From: Rhynchonema sp. JSB1_4
Lineage: Eukaryota; Nematoda; Chromadorea; Monhysterida; Xyalidae
Direction of reading: 5' to 3'
Length of the DNA: 64,000 bases
Assembly: GCA_030248065.1 (NCBI GenBank)
Contig: JASAMV010002557.1
Span: 62,001-126,000, forward strand
How positions within the stretch are numbered: position 1 is the first letter of the stretch; every line of letters starts with the position of its first letter. The notes under the pieces are model-generated. The model worked only from the letters and a program-made list of their open reading frames with translations. It made no database searches and was not told the DNA's origin. A program made the position numbers and the translations under genes. Positions 37,954-49,100 of the stretch are shown here, piece after piece.

Positions 37954-38394
37954 CAGTGGTGTCGTGGGGGGGGGGGGGGGGAAGGGGGGTTACCCCCCCC
38001 CTAGTATCCGGCATCCGGTATCTTGATTTTTTCACCCAGGGGTATCCGGTATCCTGACTTTTTGTCCAAGGGTATGGGTATCCTACCCTAAAAAATTTCC
38101 GAAAACGGTAAAAATCGCCCATTTTTACCTCCAAAATGCTCAAAATCGCTTGCTAGCGCAAGCATAACCCCCAAAATGACCATTTTTTGCGCTTTCAACA
38201 CCGATTTTGCTCAATTTTCCTCTTAAAAAATTGACTTTTTTTGAACAACCCCCCCCTGGGTATCCGAGATTTTTTATTTTAGGGAGCAACCCCCCTGGTA
38301 TCCGAGATTTTTCATTTTGGGTATCCGGTATCCGAAAATTTTGGATTTTGGGTATCCGGTATCCTGACTTTTTGATTTCCCAACGACACCACTG
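37954..38394. mobile_element. hAT-type element of 441 bp with GGTATCCGGTATCC repeats
   Basis: Perfect 12-bp ends CAGTGGTGTCGT / ACGACACCACTG and exact 8-bp flanks TTTTAGAG (37946-37953, 38395-38402). GGTATCCGGTATCCTGAC occurs on both sides of an AT-rich core with the stem GCTTGC..GCAAGC at 38148-38163. It is inserted in an older repeat. No coding capacity. Confidence 0.88.
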
Positions 38395-38530
38395 TTTTAG
38401 AGTACATTTTTATCAAGCTAAAAAATTTTGTTCCCTGCCCTAGCTCGGCCGGTACATTACCTAGGTAGGTTGCCGCCCCACATTTTTGATGGCACAGTAG
38501 GTTGCCGCCCCGCCTGGGCACCTGCACCAC

Positions 38531-38710
38531 CAGTGTGGTGGCAGGCCAATCGACCCAAGATACCCTAGATACCCTTTTTGGGGGGGCTGTATTACGGGGG
38601 GGGGGCTCTATTCCGGGGGGGGCTGTATTTAGGTTTTTACGGTATTTAGGTTTTTACGGTACCCCTTCGGGGGGGGGGGAATCCCCCCATCCCCCCCAGC
38701 CACTACAGTG
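38531..38710. mobile_element. hAT-type element of 180 bp
   Basis: Left end CAGTGTGGTGGCAG, right end inverted CACTGTAGTGGCTG, flanked by the exact octamer TGCACCAC (38523-38530 and 38711-38718). The interior is G-rich with repeated TGTATTTAGGTTTTTACGGT segments. No coding capacity. Confidence 0.8.
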
Positions 38711-39584
38711 TGCACCACTGACACTGCCCCCCACCCCTATAAGTAACATCCCCTATACAATTTCCCAAAAAAAACGTTTTTTTCCAAAATATTTTTCCAG
38801 TACAGTTACAGTACTTAAGAACGTAATTTCGAAAAATATCACAATTTCAGTGCAAAGTTTGTTCGAAGTGACGAAAGTGTTCTTGAAGTCAGTCGAAAAC
38901 GCTTGGTCTACACGCTTTTTGGCCCATTTTGGGTCGGTTAATTTTCGTGGTCGAGCCAATTTTTCACCAAAATCGAAAAACTCATTAGTTTTGCATTATT
39001 TTTGCACCCTTTTTCTTTCCCTTTTGCTTTTGCAGCGTTCCGGTTCCCGGATCCGCGTGATGATGAGGATAGCTTTTCCCGATGGTTACTTTTCTCCACG
39101 TTTTTTTTATCATGGAGCAACGCATTTTACTTTCATTGAGGATTAAAACATCATTATCGCTGCAGAAAGAAGTGCAACCCTTTGTACCGAGAGAGGGCGC
39201 CCTTGCCCCAGTGAGTGATCAACCGTTCCCAACCGTGAGGTATTAGTAAGGATGTCGCGCGACTCATTCAGTTGTTCTCATCTCAGAATCATCTAAACTT
39301 TGTCAAATCATATTTTGCACCGTAATAAGCATCGACAGATATTTATCAGTCAACTCAAATCTGGCTTCAATCACCATCATTGCAATTCTCATCAATTTTC
39401 GCCAAATATAACGATAGCGGACAGCAGGGAAATCAGCAGCAGAAAATAGTGAATTCGCTGATTCCAGTGACAGATAGCCAATTTTCAAACGCAGGTGCGC
39501 TTAGTTCCTCATGCTCGGAAAGGGGTTTTGTATATTGTATATTACCATCAAAATAATCAAAACTGCAGTCCAGCAGGCACGAGC

Positions 39585-41715
39585 ATGGACGACGATCACC
39601 AAATCGCGATTGTCGGTCTGGCAGCCTTCCCCATTCTGCTATTTCTCATCACCTCACTATTCGCATCGCTCTGTTCCGTTGGATGCGCCAAATGCAGAAA
39701 GGTTTATGCTGACTGTTGCGAACAAAGCCCCATTTATAAAAGCTGATCTGAACAGGGCAATGCAAGAAATCAGCGTTCGGACCGTGGCGATCAGCTGAAA
39801 TTGCAAAAGGGATTGTATGTGGTGAGTTTCAAGTTGCTTTATACTGAGCAAATCTTCAGATAATAATGGCAATTATATTTTCAGGCGGAAAACGACCCCC
39901 TGTATGACACCATGTACGATGTGCCGAACATACAAGCGGTTTGTTGTTGCTGTTCGATGTTTCACACAGGTGCTATATCAAGTTATCCCTTCGCCAATCA
40001 AGGACATTTTCGCGGAAACATAATCGCAATGAGTTCGCGCGAATTATTGCCGACAGTTGACATTTTTTCACTTCCAATGCAGCTGGAAGATAGTACCTGA
40101 ATTACATCTCTGGTGAGGTGTATCAAATCGAAATACCCATGTATGCATGTGAAATTTTTGAACTCGGTCGGCTCAGCGGTTCCTGAACTCCTTGAAAAAT
40201 AGTACGCAAACAATTCCAAATCGTTCTTCTTGGAATAGAACCTGATTTAATTCCAGAAGCCACAACCACTTTATCCACCCTACCACGTCGCAGATGCCAT
40301 CGACGACCGAGATACACCGGAAATGATGCCGGTTCGTTTAGCATTGATAAGGACAACATCAAATGTCAGGATCGTCATGCTGAACCATAGCCTTTGCAGA
40401 CAGCCGTTGCGTTGCCCCAACCACCCTTCCACCAACAGCAACCGGCCGGCTACAACCGACAACAACAGCCACCACAACAGGGCCACGACTACGAACAACA
40501 ACATCAGCCACCACAGCAACAGCCACAGGTTCTTCCGATGCGATCGGTCAAAAATCTTGTTTGATCAACAAGCTTACTGGAGGAACTAACAATTGCGCAG
40601 GCTTGGCCACCGCATGAAGTAATATCGCCAGCCGCACCACTACAACGACATGACTATGACCCCTATCAACCACAACCACAACAGTACGGTAATGAACAAC
40701 AACAACCACAACAACGAGACTTTGAACAACGAAAACTGCCGCGTCCACCACCACCACCATTGCAGCAACAGGGAGTTAGTTTTGTGTGATAAAACATCGT
40801 TTGACCACCAAGCTGTATGACTGAAGCCATCTGCAGGCTTGGCCACCGCAACAAGTGATACCGCCAGCCGCACCACAACAACGACATGACTATGACCCTT
40901 ATCAACCACAACCACAACAGTACGGTAATGAACAACAACAACCACAACAGCGTGTCCATGAACAACGAAAACATCCACGTCCACCACCACCACCACCACC
41001 ACTGCAGCAACAAGAGGTTAGTGTTGTGTGATAAAACATCGTTTGACCACCAAATTGTGTGACTTAAAAAATCCATTTGCAGGCTTGGCCAGCGCAACAA
41101 CCAGATATCAAACCAGTTTCACCGCAAAGACCACGCAAGAAAATCAAAGTAAAAACGTTTCAATCCAAACCCGTTTCGACTTTTCCGAAACACGACATTT
41201 TCCACTTTGACACCCAATATCAGGTACCAATTGCGCCGTACAGTCAAGATGGGTCAAGGCCGACCGATGGTGCCGCGGGCACTCGTCAGGAACGAAGGAC
41301 ACCGCAGACACCGAGAAGTAAGCCGCCGTGGTGGAACAAATGGAGCGGGCCTGATGGGCAGGTGTGTGACATCATTTACCACAATCGCATGTGCGCAAGC
41401 GCATGGAACAATATGGTTTCCACATATACGAAGCGGTCCCATCTTTCAGCAACAACAACAAGTGCGTCGACGCAGTTCCCCTCCACAACAGCGCACGCCG
41501 TATCCCGATCAACCGGCGTGCCCGTCGGTGCCTGTGCAAACACCAAAACCACAGTCGAAACCAAAACTGCCTGAGTTCAAGGTTTATTGAATTTTTTCCT
41601 GGATTTCTCTGAAAACGACGTATGCGCTTCCAAACGACAACATTTTCAGCAGCCAGATGATCCGACGTATGAAACGATGCACGGTGTTCACAACACGATT
41701 CTGGACAGAAAATGA
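39585..41715 (+). CDS. Membrane-anchored Pro/Gln-rich protein, family unknown
   Basis: Ten exons, every intron in phase 0: 39585-39701, 39756-39821, 39885-39938, 40257-40331, 40400-40528, 40601-40774, 40837-41016, 41083-41223, 41450-41581 and 41650-41715, giving 377 residues. The first exon encodes a short N-terminus and one hydrophobic segment (IVGLAAFPILLFLITSLF) followed by a Cys cluster (CSVGCAKCRK), so the chain is probably a signal-anchored single-pass protein with a long cytoplasmic tail. The tail has the tyrosine motifs DPLYDTMYDVP and DDPTYETMHGV at its two ends and a central low-complexity region rich in Pro and Gln with polyproline runs (RPPPPP). Exons six and seven are a tandem duplicate. 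No known family was recognised; polyproline and YxxM-like motifs suggest an adaptor binding SH3, WW or SH2 domains, which is inference. Confidence 0.78.
40552..41082 (+). repeat. Tandem exon duplication
   Basis: The exon at 40601-40774 and its downstream intron are repeated at 40837-41016 with over 85 % identity by eye (shared AAPxQRHDYDPYQPQPQQYG). The start of the following exon (AWPAQQ) and the introns before each copy (AAAACATCGTTTGACCACCA) are also alike, so about 2.5 units of some 238 bp are present. Confidence 0.9.
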
Positions 41716-43112
41716 TGGCCGATCTTATCATGGTGCAAAACTCAATCATAACGTCGCTATCAATCAATATTGCTAGTTTTTCATTAAAAGTCTCAGAAAC
41801 TATACGTCAAGTTCAATGGAATAGAATTCAAACTATCCACTATTTTTCGGGTTACATAACCGACTGCTTTATGATTTTCTGCTTTGATTGCTCATGGCCA
41901 CGTTAAAAATGCAAAAAATGGTGATTCGCCGCTTGCGACAATATCTGAGAACAAATAAAACTGCTTCACAAGAAACACAAAAAATGGCGAATTGCAAGGC
42001 GTACTAGCGATAAAGTCGAATATGGTTCTTGCTCTAATGGTCAGAACGTTTTTCCTTCGGTCATAACGTACTCATTTCCAATAATATTTATTGCATAATG
42101 ATGTTTGAACTCAACTGCATGACACATTTTAGGAAGGTACCTACTAACTATGGTTTACAGAGCAATACAGGATGGTGGGAAAGATTCGAGACAAGAAACA
42201 TTTCGACAATACGCATCAATCGAAAACAGGCCAATACGACACGAACAAGCACAATATGGCAGAGACAAAACATAAAATCTTGGAAAAAACTGCAGAACGT
42301 ATACTGTATACAAACATGAAAATAAGCTACCTTCACGGACCACGTATAGCTAAACAAAGGATATACAAAAGACGCAGTAGATAAACGTGCAAATCAAGGC
42401 GATAAATGAGTGTGTTAGAAAATACATGAATGAAGAAACAATATGTTTTTTAGTTTATCAGCTTCAACTGGTCCATTATCTCTAACGATAAACCATGACT
42501 AGCATAAAAATACAGAGCACAAGTAACATTATTTCCATAAAATAATAAATTTTATATCAATGCAGCATGTTTAACTCATCGGCAGGCCTTGGATAAAAAG
42601 TGGAGCTGTGCATTTAGTGTTCAGTGACAACGAGTTCGAAACAGAGATTCAAAAAAGCAGCCAATTGCAGAAAATGGAACCACGCTTCAGATGTTTTGAA
42701 ATACTTTAGCGCCAATTTTCGGCAAGAGCAATAATGTTGGTTTTATAGAAAAGAGTTTTCTTATTGAAATTTGTTGGCAGTTTTGGGTTTGTAATAAATA
42801 CATACCATGTGACGTGTACCAAACATGCAAACGCGCCTTTTTTGAAATAAAACTTGACAGACAATAAACACTTGGAATGCCATTTGCGGTGAAGTTGAAC
42901 ACTTGCATTGAACCATATTTAGCGCATTCACTACTGACAACTTGACCGCAAATATGAACAACATAGACCTTTCTTCAAAATGCAGAAAGGTAGTAGCACA
43001 AAACAAACACATTTTACATTCAACACATTTCGGCACCTAACAAGACCTCATCAGAAAAAATTAAAAAAAAACAGTGCGAACTCAATCAATTCAAAAAAAT
43101 CTTCAAAGCCAG
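41716..43112. other. 3' untranslated and intergenic region
   Basis: Between two convergent genes. AATAAA at 41954-41959 probably ends the Pro/Gln-rich protein transcript. No exon was recognised; an open frame at 42098-42384 has no domain. Confidence 0.5.
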
Positions 43113-46100
43113 CTAATCACAATTTTCGTAGTGCGTCAATTTATCCTGAATACCTTTCGTACATGAATCCATCCGTTTATTTAGTTCATCTAGGTTTTCT
43201 GAATATTGTTGCAGTCGCACATCATTCGAATCGAAGTTGCCTTTCTCACCTGCAAATGCAGGTTTGCATTCGAGAGCAATCCAAGCAATTAAAGGCAATC
43301 GACGCCAACACGAGCCCGATTTCGAAGATGGTGTGTATTCAAAACGAAATCAGCATGCTCCACTTTTTTTTTTTACTTATTTCCCGTTTTTCATTTCATT
43401 TTTTTTATGTATATAATTACATCCATTATGGCAGCAATATGCTGAACTTATCGAACTGAATCAACCAATGCCTGAATGCTGAGTCAGCAATACTGCGACT
43501 TGCAAGGTTCATGCAACTGGTGTCTTTCAACAAAACGCAACTAATATGCAAGTCCGTCATGCAAGGTATAATGCAAGTACAAGTGCAATATACCTCAACG
43601 CAACACATCAAACGGGCATCCGTCGATCTCATTCGCACCACAACTGCATGTCTTCGAGCGTCTATCGTACTCCTTCAACGATTCATAAGCGTCGCCGGAT
43701 CGTCGCATCAAATCACCCATCTCCTTTCTTGCATTGCTTAGATGCAACTCGTCGCTCAAACCCTGCTGCTCTTGCTCTACAAAAATGCAAGTTGTGCTAA
43801 TGTAAAACGTGCAAGTTGTTGAAATGCCTAATTGCGTGCATTGCAATGCATAACGAGAACAAGCATGCTTTGTTCTAAAGAGTGCTCGTGCCGCAGGCAA
43901 TTCAATTTCAAAGTGCAAGTTCAAGAAACAAAATTGATACTCGTGCAAAAAGCCGTCAGAGAAACGAATTCTGTCAAACATGCCATGCAACCCAGAAAAA
44001 TGAAAATTAAAAGTTGGCGCAAAAATGCCGTTGCATGCGACCAACTTTCAATCTGTCTGAGATGTTTCTGCGTTTGTTCGAGCATTCGGGCCGCATCATT
44101 CCTCAACCTCTCCGCCCTCTTCTTCGGCGTCTGATCGCCGGCACCCTTTTTCTTCAGTTCCAATTGTGCCGCGTCGTACAAATCATCTAACTGTTGCTTG
44201 GTGCGTTGCGCCACATCCGTTTTTGCATTGGCCGTTTCTGTAATCGGTGCTCCTGTTTCGATCCGGCTTCAAACTTGGACATCTATACTACTAAAACAGG
44301 AAGACGTATGTATGTATGTACTATGTATGTGTCTGTGGCCCCCTCCCTCGGGGGCACGGTTCAATTTTCACAGGTAGCTTTGGGTATGCTAACGGGTTTT
44401 TGGATAGCCGAGGGTGCGTAAGTACGGTCCTGGTTGGTCACATCAGTTTATGAAGAATCGTTCCAGGATTACTGACATAAATTTTGACCGCACCGTTATA
44501 TATCTTCCCAGACAGCGATCAGAAACACGCACGGTGTTCGAAATTATGTAGTTTCACCAAACTTGAAAGATCATTAAAAAGGTCACCTGATCTAAAGCGT
44601 ATCGGAGCGCGCAAAGATTTTGATACAAATGTACCAAAGGTGTGATGTTCCCACCAAGTTCGGTGAAAAACAGCAGCATACACAAAATGGCACATCTCTA
44701 AATAAAGATTGGATTAAAGAGTTCACACATGTTCGCATACCAGTTGCATTCCTGGCATTCTGTACATCCTGTTCGATCTGCACGTACAGTCGGCGCACAT
44801 CATTCAAATCGTCACCCAATGTTGTCAACGTGTCATTCGACTCAGACACAGACTCTTCGGCCGTTTTTGTGTCTTCTTCGATCTGTTAAATGGTAGTGGC
44901 TAATGTGCAAACATAGCGCGCGTGTAAACATACGGCAATAGCAGCTGAAAATCATTCACAGTTCCGAATTCACTCACCGTCTGCAGATCAGTCTGTGATG
45001 TTTCAATGTCTTCTTTCGCCTGTTCGATAGCGGATCGTGCTTTTTCTTGGGCCTTTTTCGCTTTTTCCAACGCTTGATTCACGCCAGTTGTTGTGTTCAA
45101 AATCGCTTCGGCGCGTTTTCTGCAAAAAAGTTTACCATTTTGAGAAATTTTAGAAAAGTGCAAAATACAGTACGCTCACTTTGCCATGTCAGCGTTCTGC
45201 TTCAGCGTTTGTGCGGATGAGAGATCGCCTCTGGTCTGATCGAGAATCGCATCAATGTTTTGCAGTTTGGCCAGATTTTCCTGAAGAACGGCGTTGAATA
45301 CAATGTACGGTGCACCCTCTTTATGATGAGAGCCTTCACACCTTAGACACTGTTAACCTTTTAATGTGCAATATAAGGTACCTGAATTTCATTGCTCATT
45401 TCAGCGATCTGTTCGGGCGTGAGTGAGATGTTCATTGCGATTATCTCTTCAGCCAACGTCCTGATCTCAGCCGGCGACGCACGTTCTTTGCCAAGGAAAT
45501 CCTTCAGTTCCTTCAGCACGTTGTCCAGATCAACGCGCGTTTTGTTGGCCTGCAAGTCGGTGTCCATGATCGCAATGACAAGAGCGCTCTTTCGTTTTCC
45601 GACAGTTGATCTCGGAATTAAACTGTTTTACATCGGTGAATTTAAAAAAGGTCACGTGACCGAAGAACATCCGATGTGCAACCGACCTGTTGAGCAGCGG
45701 CCTGCGCCGACCCATAGGCCGCATCGGCTTCACGCTTGGCGTCTTCGGTCGAAATCATTGCGTCGTTGATCTGACGGAAATATGTAAAGTTTGTCATTGT
45801 CGGGAAAAAATGGATATGGTTGCGACAACATCGTAATTATCAAAGAAAGGCCAGTTATGCGGTAGACGGTACCTCTTTGAGCAACTCATTCGCCTGCATC
45901 TGCTTGTTCTCCAACAGGTCAGCTGCCTTTTTGGCCAGTTCCAGTGCGCGTTCGGCGTTCGTCACCTGGATAACAACATTCAGCTCGTTTTGTTCGTTTT
46001 AACACGTTTGTCTACGTTGTTTGCACTTGTTATATTTTCATTCTGTTTTCGATTGCCAAGGAAGCGCGTGCATAAACATGCGGTATTATTATCTGAGCTG

Positions 46101-49100
46101 AGCAGCTGCATTGTACTGTATATTTCTTTGTGCATGTTCACGGAGCTGGGTGGCTGATGTTTCCATCAGTTCGCGATCCAGATGTCAGTGAGCTAAATCT
46201 TATACTTATAGCACGTGCTATACTACAACACATGGCTTCGATACAATAAATAGGATGCAACAACCCCCTAAACGAACCGAGCTCCTGTCACACGATATAC
46301 CACCACAAATACCACACGTCGGTCCGCCACAAATGTCATCGCAAGGATCGCCGGGTGCACCACAAACTTTCTCGTTCAGTTCGGGCAGCTTGCTTTTGAG
46401 TCCGGTGATCTGAAATGATTTATAGGCACTGTGTGTCGTGTTTCCTTCTTGAAGCGTTCAAAGAATCCAATTGTGGCCTCCTAAAAGATAATCAAATATC
46501 TAAAACGTCGAACCTGAGTGTCCAATCTCTCCAGCGCTTCCTGATTCTCCTCATATTGTTGGTCGAAATCTTCGCGATTCCTTTCAAACAGATCTTCGGC
46601 CTGTCGTCGTTCGGTCTCCGATTGGGCCACAAAACTGTCGGCCGTTTCCGTGCGACGTTTGGCTGCCTGAATTTACAAAGCAAATTTACATTGCGAATAA
46701 CAGACGATTCCTTGATGAATCAGGATCATCAGGCACCTGTGATTTCTGCGCCGATTCCTTTGTGATGTTGTATGCGCCTTCTACATCAGCTTCGCGCAGT
46801 TTGGTCGCGTTCTCTTCCAACTCTCGCGCGGTGGCGGTCACCTATTAGGATTGTATTGGACATTTATTTATTTTTTGTTCAGTTGATGGATTAGCAATAA
46901 AATAAATTATCTGACACAAATGCCAATTGTTAGTGACCTGTTCAGCCTCCTTCTTCAGTTCACTCAACGACATCTCACCGGCGTCAACGTCGCCCGTCGC
47001 TGCCGTGATCGATTCGTCAACCTGACAGTGAATTAAATTTTTTAAAATTTAGTTAAGTTTTTGCAATAAAATTCCAGGAAATTAAACTAATATCACCAAC
47101 TTTATTCAGTTTGTTTTTGGCCGCTGTGATCTGTTTGTCCAGATTATCAATCTTCTGCTGCAACATCTCAATGTCGTCTTTCGTCACGTTCGCCGTGTCC
47201 AGCTGCTTTTTCACCTAAACGCACAGAGTTAAATTTGAGCAGGGGGTAATGATGGACTGTAATTGCATACTAACCTTGGCCAGTGTGGCTTCCATTTTCT
47301 GGAAGTCTTCGTCGTATTCCGACGCCACTCCAGTGTCCTCGATATTGGTGGCCTGTTCGACGAGCCGCGTAGTTTCCGCTGCAATCATGGATCTCTCACG
47401 ATTACAGTATGTCCACCAAAATCCAAGGACTACAGTATGCTAGCCAAACCTTTCAACTCCGACAGGATGGCATCCCAATTCTGGAAGCACTCCCCACACG
47501 CGTTACAGTACGGCCATTGACCAGTGTAGCCACGTGCGCACTCGTCGCAATGATCGCCGCCACTGCCCGCTAGGCATACGCATGTACCTGGAATGAATTA
47601 GGGTTGCGGTAGCAGTGAGGGTACGGTAGGTTAATGAACCAACCATTATTCCTGTTGCACTGTTGTGTGGCCGATCCTCTCTGGTTGCACTCACAACGCT
47701 GGCACTCCTGAGTCGGGTCACCCCAATAGTAGTCCTGACATTGGTCACAACGGCGTCCACCGCGACCCTGTTTGCACGCACAGGCCCCATCGAAGTCGTT
47801 GCACTGAAAGGGGCAGATTGGATTGACATCTTGTGAAAGTGACATCTTGTGATAGTATCAAACCTAGTGATCGGATCGAACCATATCACGTGACCTTGTC
47901 AGTTTGAAATACTTTCAAATTTATTGACAGTCCTGCTGCTGATTAGCGTAAGAGCTGTTCCCATGATGCACTTATGCTGGTCGGGATCACAATGGAAAAC
48001 AACGTAAATGTGAACTCATAACCCGCTCTTATGTGCACTTATGCCAAAACGTACGCTCCCGGAAGGACGCGAACCTCCAAGCCACCAGGCCTGGACAGCC
48101 AGTTGCTCTATCAACTGAGCTGCGGGAACGTGGTCACGCTGCGGCTCAAAGTTTCACTCACGGTATATCAATGCAACCATGCAGACACACACTTCCAGTC
48201 AACAAAAATCTCAAAACCCTCAGCTCAAAAAAAAGTCGCGTGATTAAATCAGACTCGATCCGATTAACAAGTGGGACACCTTCCACAATAACCCCGGATG
48301 CCCTGAAGCATCAAGGCTAGTGCCAACCTGCAGCAACGGTTGTCCATTGTGGTCCATCCTTACGCCATTCGGGTCACATTCGCACGCCTCACACCCTTGG
48401 CCTGATGCCAATTTCCAGTGATTCTCAGCGCACTGGTCACATTGCACTCCGATCACATTTGGCAGACACGGACATTGACCACTGGCACGGTCGCACGCTC
48501 CAGCCGTCTTGTTCGTGCCAAGCTCGTTGCACACGCAGCTGCAACATAAATCGGGTCGGTATCATGTTGGAAAGCAACGACTACGTACATAAGTCCATGA
48601 CCACTGATGGACCAGTATTATGTAAGCAAAACTTGATGGAATTTTGCGAATGCGCTTGATTTAGGTGCATAGTCCATGGAAGGCATCGCTGGTGTATTTT
48701 GACGATGACCTGGTACAGCACCCGTCTGTGTTACTTGAGCGAAACAAGGAAAATTTTCTGCGCCGCTCACATTCGGTGCTCAGAGAGTCTGTCACAAATA
48801 AAATATGTGCGCCCGAGCCACCTTGATTTTCAGGCGTTTTCTTCTTTTATTCTTGAAAGGGCTACACAAACGCGGAAAACCAAGAAAGATGAAACACCAA
48901 CTAACTTTCTACAGCTCCTGATTTTCGCATCACCAAAGAACCCATCAGCACAATGTTCACACTGTATACCGACTGTGTTGTGCAGACATTTCTGGCACTC
49001 GCCTGATTTTGGATGGCAACTCTCAGGCACCTGAAGTAGACAACGTAAACTGGTCAAATCGGTGTCGTGTAGATTTAGGAGGGCGTTACACAGATTGGGG

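Larger units (their letters stand above)
36558..39584. other. Repeat-filled intergenic region
   Basis: Separates the 5' ends of TSG101 (reverse) and the Pro/Gln-rich membrane protein gene (forward). Most of it is insertions (36840-37840, 37954-38394, 38531-38710, listed separately) nested in an older G/C-rich repeat with its own palindrome CGCGCGCTACGCGCG at 37922-37936. 38711-39584 appears unique, with no recognised exon. Confidence 0.6.

Noticed and set aside
43595..43640. A Cys-rich laminin C-terminal reading ([11 protein letters not shown]) past the exon at about 43780-43650
   Set aside because: Probably read-through past a splice donor; the better final exon is 43255-43113, which carries the expected Cys residues.
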